Part shown: positions 59,687 to 64,000 of the stretch, in pieces
Layout of the letters: each line of letters starts with the position of its first letter
How positions within the stretch are numbered: position 1 is the stretch's first letter
Origin: Micromonospora_G sp044901685
Lineage (GTDB): Bacteria > Actinomycetota > Actinomycetes > Mycobacteriales > Micromonosporaceae
Direction of reading: 5' to 3'
Length of the DNA: 64,000 nt
NCBI RefSeq assembly: GCF_044901685.1
Contig: NZ_JBJDPS010000004.1
Location: 496,001 to 560,000 of the forward strand
Program-made: the position numbers and the translations under genes
Notes under the pieces: model-generated
What the model saw: only the letters and a program-made list of their open reading frames with translations
The model's database searches: none
Told to the model about the DNA's origin: nothing

Positions 59687-60610
59687 GTGAGCGAGCGCGG
59701 GGGTGCGCACGGCTCGCGAGCGGACGAGCCCGCGGCCGAGCCGAGCCGGTCCGAGACCGACCTGGTCGTGGTCACCGGTGTCTCCGGCGGCGGTCGCAGC
59801 ACGGTCGCCCGGGCGCTGGAGAACGTCGGCTTCTACGTGGTGGACAACCTGCCGCAGGCGCTGATGTTGGACATGGCCGAGCTCGCCTTCAAGGCCGGCG
59901 GGACCACCCGGCAGACGGCGATGGTGCTCGACGTACGCAGCCGCGCCTTCTCCACCGACCTGGCCGGCGCGATCCGGGCCCTCAAGGAGCGGGGCTTCCA
60001 GCCCCGGGTGGTCTTTGTCGACGCCGACGACGAGGTGCTGATCCGGCGCTTCGAGAGCGTCCGGCGCTCGCACCCGCTACAGGGGGACGGGCGGCTCGCC
60101 GACGGCATCGCGGTCGAGCGCGGCCTGCTGGAGGAGGCCCGCGAGCAGGCCGACGTGATCATCGATACCAGTCACCTCAACGTCAACCAGCTCCGCAGCC
60201 GGGTGGAGGAGCTCTTCGGCGGTGAGGACGCCCGCCGACTCAAGGTGACCGTGCTCTCCTTCGGCTTCAAGTACGGGCTGCCGCCGGACGCCGATTTTGT
60301 GCTGGACGCCCGGTTCCTGCCGAATCCGTACTGGGTGCCGGAGTTGCGTGAGCACAACGGGCGCGAGGAGGCGGTCAGCCGGTACGTGCTGGGCCAGCAC
60401 GGTGCGGTGACCTTCGTGGAGACGTACGCCCGCCTGATCAACGCGACCGCGCCCGGTTTCGAGCGGGAGGGCAAGCGTTACCTGACCGTCGCCGTCGGCT
60501 GCACCGGCGGCAAGCACCGCAGCGTGGCGATCGCCGAGGAACTCGCCAGCCGGCTGCGGCAGGCCCGGCTCGCCGCCAACGCCCAGCACCGCGACCTGGG
60601 CCGCGAGTGA
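59687..60610 (+). CDS. rapZ: RapZ-family RNase adapter/nucleotide-binding protein
   Basis: The 307-aa protein has a P-loop-like TGVSGGGRSTVARALEN (Arg in place of the usual Lys), GFYVVDNLPQALM, VDADDEVLIRRFESVRRSHP and the C-terminal HNGREEAVSRYVLG and GCTGGKHRSVAIAEEL. In enterobacteria RapZ senses glucosamine-6-phosphate and guides RNase E; in actinobacteria the role is less clear but the gene always sits with yvcK and whiA. GTG 59687 follows GGGGG; stop and start of yvcK overlap as GTGA. Confidence 0.93.
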   Translation: MSERGGAHGSRADEPAAEPSRSETDLVVVTGVSGGGRSTVARALENVGFYVVDNLPQALMLDMAELAFKAGGTTRQTAMVLDVRSRAFSTDLAGAIRALKERGFQPRVVFVDADDEVLIRRFESVRRSHPLQGDGRLADGIAVERGLLEEAREQADVIIDTSHLNVNQLRSRVEELFGGEDARRLKVTVLSFGFKYGLPPDADFVLDARFLPNPYWVPELREHNGREEAVSRYVLGQHGAVTFVETYARLINATAPGFEREGKRYLTVAVGCTGGKHRSVAIAEELASRLRQARLAANAQHRDLGRE

Positions 60611-61587
60611 CGGCGCTCAAGGTGGTCGCGTTCGGCGGCGGCCACGGACTCTCCGCGTCCCTGCGGGCCCTGCGGCAGTGCGCGCCCGACCTGGAACTCG
60701 ACATCACGGCGGTGGTGACGGTCGGCGACGACGGTGGCTCCAGTGGTCGGCTGCGCGCCGAGCGCGGCGCGCTGCCCCCGGGCGACCTGCGCCAGGCCCT
60801 GGTCGCCCTGGCCGACGAGCGGCCCGCCACCCGGCGCAGTGCCGACCTGTTCCAGCACCGGTTCGCCAGCGACAACGGCTTCCGCCCGTCCGGCACGGAC
60901 ACCCTGGCCGGGCACGCGGTCGGCAACCTGGTCCTGCTCGGGCTGATGGAACAGCTCGGCGACCCGGTGGCCGCGCTCGACCACGCCGCCACCATGCTCG
61001 GCGCGGTCGGCCGGGTGCTGCCGATGTCGTGCCAGCAGATCGAGATCGAGGCCCAGGTACGCGGCGCCGACCCGGACCGGCCGGACGAGGTGCGGACCGT
61101 ACGCGGCCAGCACGCGGTGGCGGTGACCCAGGGTCGGGTCGAGTCGGTGCGCCTCACCCCGTCCGGGCCCCGGGCCTGCCGGGAGGCGGTGGCCGCGGTG
61201 GGCGAGGCGGACTGGCTGATCTTCGGCCCGGGAAGCTGGTACACCAGCGTGATCCCGCACCTGTTGGTGCCCGGGCTGGCCGCCGCGATCGTGGCCAGCC
61301 CGGCCCGCCGGCTGGTCACCCTGAACCTCGCGGCGGAGCAGGAGACGCTCGGGCTGTCGGTCGCCGACCACCTGGCCGCGCTCCGGTGGTACCTGCCGGA
61401 ACTGCGGGTCGACCTGGTTCTCGCGGACGGGAAAGCGGTAGGTGACCCCGAACCGGTCGATCGTGCGGCAGAATCGCTGGGTGCGCGGCTGGTGGTGGCA
61501 CCGGTGGCTGTCCAGGACGGCAGTCCTCGGCACGATCCCGTCGCTTTGGGAGCCGCGCTGGTGCCTGTCCTGGGCGCCGATCGTTAA
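60607..61587 (+). CDS. yvcK: gluconeogenesis factor YvcK/CofD-like protein
   Basis: The 326-aa protein opens with VVAFGGGHGLSASLRAL and TVGDDGGSSGRLR, the nucleotide-binding loops of the YvcK/CofD family, and has GHAVGNLVLLGL and FGPGSWYTSVIPHLL. YvcK is needed for growth on gluconeogenic carbon sources and for cell-shape control; it binds UDP-sugars in other bacteria. GTG 60607 overlaps the rapZ stop. Confidence 0.93.
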   Translation: MTALKVVAFGGGHGLSASLRALRQCAPDLELDITAVVTVGDDGGSSGRLRAERGALPPGDLRQALVALADERPATRRSADLFQHRFASDNGFRPSGTDTLAGHAVGNLVLLGLMEQLGDPVAALDHAATMLGAVGRVLPMSCQQIEIEAQVRGADPDRPDEVRTVRGQHAVAVTQGRVESVRLTPSGPRACREAVAAVGEADWLIFGPGSWYTSVIPHLLVPGLAAAIVASPARRLVTLNLAAEQETLGLSVADHLAALRWYLPELRVDLVLADGKAVGDPEPVDRAAESLGARLVVAPVAVQDGSPRHDPVALGAALVPVLGADR

Positions 61588-61638
61588 GCACGTACGAATC
61601 ACCGGCATCACGCCGGAACCGGCCACGAGGTGACGACA

Positions 61639-62619
61639 ATGGCGATGACAGCTGCGGTCAAGGACGAGCTGAGCCGGGTCGACGTGCCCAAACCCTGCTG
61701 CCGCCGGGCGGAGATGGCTGCCCTGCTGCGGTTCGCGGGCGGCCTGCACATCGTCTCCGGCCGGGTGGTCGTGGAGGCGGAACTCGACACCGGCGCGGTG
61801 GCCCGGCGACTGCGCCGCGAGATCGCCGAGGTGTACGGCTACCCGAGCGAGATTCACGTGCTCGCCTCCGGCGGGCTGCGCAAGGGCAGCCACTACATCG
61901 TCCGGGTGGTCAAGGACGGCGAGGCGCTGGCCCGCCAGACCGGGCTGCTCGACGTCCGGGGTCGACCGGTGCGCGGTCTGCCGCCGCACGTGGTCGCGGC
62001 GAACGTCTGCTGCGCGGTGGCCGCCTGGCGGGGCGCGTTCATGGCGCACGGGTCGCTGACCGAACCGGGCCGCTCGTCCGCGCTCGAGATCACCTGTCCC
62101 GGGCCGGAGTCGGCGCTCGCCCTGGTCGGGGCGGCCCGCCGGATCGGGATCACCGCCAAGGCCCGCGAGGTGCGCGGGGTCGACCGGGTGGTGGTCAAGG
62201 ACGGCGACGCGATCGCCGCGCTGCTCACCCGGATCGGCGCCCACTCCAGCGTGCTGGCCTGGGAGGAGCGCCGGGTCCGGCGCGAGGTGCGGGCCACCGC
62301 CAACCGGCTGGCCAACTTCGACGACGCCAACCTGCGTCGCTCGGCCCGCGCCGCGGTGGCCGCCGCCGCCCGGGTCACCCGGGCGCTGGAGATCCTCGCC
62401 GAGGAGGCGCCGAACCACCTCACCTCGGCCGGGCAGTTGCGGTTGGAGCACCGCCAGGCGTCGCTGGAGGAGCTGGGCGCGCTGGCCGACCCGCCGCTGA
62501 CCAAGGACGCGATCGCCGGGCGGATCCGGCGGCTGCTGGCGCTGGCCGACAAGCGCGCCCGTGACCTGGGCATCCCGGACACCGAAGCGGCGGTGACGCC
62601 GGACATGCTGGCCGTCTGA
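61639..62619 (+). CDS. whiA: sporulation regulator WhiA
   Basis: The 326-aa protein has the LAGLIDADG-like N-terminal domain of WhiA (CCRRAEMAALLRFAGGLH, PHVVAANVCCAVAAWRGAFM and ITCPGPESALALVGAA) and a C-terminal helix-turn-helix (RQASLEELGALADPPLTKDAIAG). In sporulating actinobacteria WhiA with WhiB controls the switch to sporulation septation. ATG 61639 lies eight bases after GAGG; GTG 61630 is nine bases further out and too close to it. Confidence 0.95.
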   Translation: MAMTAAVKDELSRVDVPKPCCRRAEMAALLRFAGGLHIVSGRVVVEAELDTGAVARRLRREIAEVYGYPSEIHVLASGGLRKGSHYIVRVVKDGEALARQTGLLDVRGRPVRGLPPHVVAANVCCAVAAWRGAFMAHGSLTEPGRSSALEITCPGPESALALVGAARRIGITAKAREVRGVDRVVVKDGDAIAALLTRIGAHSSVLAWEERRVRREVRATANRLANFDDANLRRSARAAVAAAARVTRALEILAEEAPNHLTSAGQLRLEHRQASLEELGALADPPLTKDAIAGRIRRLLALADKRARDLGIPDTEAAVTPDMLAV

Positions 62620-62921
62620 GTGGTCCGCCGGGAACGGCCGATCCGCGTGTCCCACCTCGACGGTGACGGGTCCGCCCACGAACGGGGTGGGTTTACGCCC
62701 CGACGCAACGCGGCACGGTCCGCTCCGATAGGGTACCGAGCGTACGGCGACGGGGCCGGAACCGGTTACCCACGCCGTATTCACCGCCTCGGGCGGTCAG
62801 GTCCTCGGACCGCGGCGGGGTGGCCGATCAGTATCGGCGGCCGACTCCTGCGGTCGGCGCGCACACTTCCGACGGCGATCGGGCTGAACGCCGCCGGACC
62901 AGACTGCGAGGAGATGGGCCT
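62620..62921. other. 302-base intergenic region before gap
   Basis: No gene is seen. The gap start has a strong GAGGAG ribosome binding site at 62909-62914. A TAGGGT hexamer at 62729 could be a -10 element, but no matching -35 is present, so no promoter is assigned. Confidence 0.5.
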
Positions 62922-63926
62922 GTGACCATCCGGGTTGGCATCAACGGCTTTGGCCGAATCGGCCGCAACTTCTTCCGTGCGGTGCTCGCCTCGGGCGCCG
63001 ACATCGAACTGGTCGGCGCGAACGACCTCACCGACAACGCCACGCTGGCGCACCTGCTCAAGTACGACAGCATCCTCGGCCGCCTGCCGCACGAGGCGAA
63101 GGCGACCGCCGACGAGATCACCGTCGGTGGCCAGACCTTCAAGGCGTTCGCCGAGAAGGACCCGAGCAAGCTGCCGTGGGGCGACCTGGGTGCCGACGTG
63201 GTGATCGAGTCGACCGGCTTCTTCACCGACGCGACCAAGGCCAAGGCGCACATCGACGGTGGCGCCAAGAAGGTCATCATCTCCGCCCCGGCGAAGAACG
63301 AGGACGTCACGGTCGTGATGGGCGTCAACCACGACCAGTACGACCCGGCCAAGCACAACATCATCTCGAACGCCTCGTGCACCACCAACTGCCTCGCGCC
63401 GATGGCGAAGGTGCTCAGCGACACGGTGGGGATCGAGAAGGGTCTGATGACCACGATCCACGCGTACACCCAGGACCAGAACCTCCAGGACGGCCCGCAC
63501 AAGGACCTCCGCCGGGCCCGTGCCGCCGCGCTGAACATCGTGCCGACCTCGACCGGCGCCGCCAAGGCGATCGGCCTGGTGCTGCCGCAGCTCAAGGGCA
63601 AGCTCGACGGCTTCGCGCTGCGGGTGCCGATCCCGACCGGCTCGGCCACCGACCTGACCTTCACCGCCGGCCGCGAGACCTCGGTGGAGGAGGTCAACGC
63701 CGCGCTGAAGGCCGCCGCCGAGGGCCCGCTCAAGGGCATCCTGGTCTACACCGAGGACGAGATCGTCTCCAGCGACATCGTCACCGACCCGGCCTCCTGC
63801 ATCTTCGACGCCGGTCTGACCAAGGTGATCGGCAACCAGGTCAAGGTCGTCGGCTGGTACGACAACGAGTGGGGTTACTCGAACCGCCTCGTCGACCTGG
63901 TCAAGCTGGTGGGTTCCTCGCTGTGA
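62922..63926 (+). CDS. gap: glyceraldehyde-3-phosphate dehydrogenase, type I
   Basis: The 334-aa protein has the NAD fold VGINGFGRIGRNFFRAVL, the active site SNASCTTNCLAP with catalytic Cys, the HAYTQDQNLQDGPHKDLRRARAA region with the His of the pair, and SWYDNEWGYS-like GWYDNEWGYSNRL near the C-terminus. It oxidises glyceraldehyde-3-phosphate in glycolysis. GTG 62922 follows GAGGAG. Its stop overlaps the pgk start. Confidence 0.97.
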   Translation: MTIRVGINGFGRIGRNFFRAVLASGADIELVGANDLTDNATLAHLLKYDSILGRLPHEAKATADEITVGGQTFKAFAEKDPSKLPWGDLGADVVIESTGFFTDATKAKAHIDGGAKKVIISAPAKNEDVTVVMGVNHDQYDPAKHNIISNASCTTNCLAPMAKVLSDTVGIEKGLMTTIHAYTQDQNLQDGPHKDLRRARAAALNIVPTSTGAAKAIGLVLPQLKGKLDGFALRVPIPTGSATDLTFTAGRETSVEEVNAALKAAAEGPLKGILVYTEDEIVSSDIVTDPASCIFDAGLTKVIGNQVKVVGWYDNEWGYSNRLVDLVKLVGSSL

Positions 63927-64000
63927 GCATCGGTACCCTCGACGATCTGCTGGCCGAGGGGGTGTCAGGTCGGCGGGTGCTGGTGCGCGCCGACCTGAAC
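63923..64000 (+). CDS. pgk: phosphoglycerate kinase (3' end outside window)
   Basis: Only the first 26 residues are in the window, ending RRVLVRADLN, which is the start of the conserved phosphoglycerate-binding VRADLNVP motif. GTG 63923 overlaps the gap stop as GTGA. It is the expected next gene of the glycolytic operon. Confidence 0.9.
   Translation, partial: MSIGTLDDLLAEGVSGRRVLVRADLN

Overview
The window is high-GC actinobacterial chromosome and looks like a Micromonospora-type member of the Micromonosporaceae. Supporting signs are the heavy G/C third-position bias, many GTG starts, a mycothiol-dependent maleylpyruvate isomerase-type enzyme, WhiA, MbtH, and the uvrA / uvrC / rapZ-yvcK-whiA-gap-pgk gene set. 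No tRNA, rRNA, CRISPR array or insertion sequence was seen.

Layout. 1-4026: a tightly overlapping four-gene operon of the STM4014-4013-4012-4011 type (ATP-grasp-like, sulfatase-like and two radical SAM proteins; pathway unknown). 4081-6039: a two-gene DUF6745 module behind a hairpin that covers its ribosome binding site, then a small monooxygenase-like gene. 6358-7574: a yybP-ykoY (Mn2+) riboswitch and a TerC-family membrane protein. 7673-16523: mostly housekeeping or peptidoglycan-related genes (NlpC/P60, Ala-Glu epimerase-like, beta-lactamase-like, typA, a DedA-PAP2 fusion whose PAP2 half has lost its catalytic residues, an amidase with a 70-aa partner, an SDR). 16662-24215: mixed small genes, including a MazF-type toxin-antitoxin pair, rsgA, cspA, and a mycothiol-enzyme/MBL-hydrolase pair. 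24609-31044: uvrA, a Rieske lipoprotein, an MBL hydrolase and uvrC.

31206-59559 is an accessory stretch of about 28.5 kb between uvrC and rapZ, which are usually close together in actinobacteria. It holds a secreted vanadium-haloperoxidase-like protein, a MarR/MFS pair, HAD and GNAT genes, and an NRPS gene cluster on the minus strand. The cluster reads MbtH (own terminator), then from one promoter candidate: NRPS-A (C-A-T fused to a complete lantibiotic-dehydratase-like LanB domain), NRPS-B (C-A-T), a kynurenine 3-monooxygenase-like flavoprotein, a DUF6875-type protein, NRPS-C (C-A-T), NRPS-D (C-A-T-reductase), an MFS exporter and an O-methyltransferase. Inference: four modules build a short peptide, with Val-type and Gly-like signatures at two of them. 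It is released by NAD(P)H reduction as an aldehyde or alcohol, with an oxidised and O-methylated aromatic unit and possibly an aminoacyl-tRNA-dependent step by the fused LanB domain. That NRPS-LanB fusion is the most unusual thing in the window.

59687-64000 returns to the conserved chromosome: rapZ-yvcK-whiA, then gap and the start of pgk. Three near-identical 53-base hairpins follow stop codons at 16.6, 28.2 and 29.0 kb; one has compensated base-pair changes.
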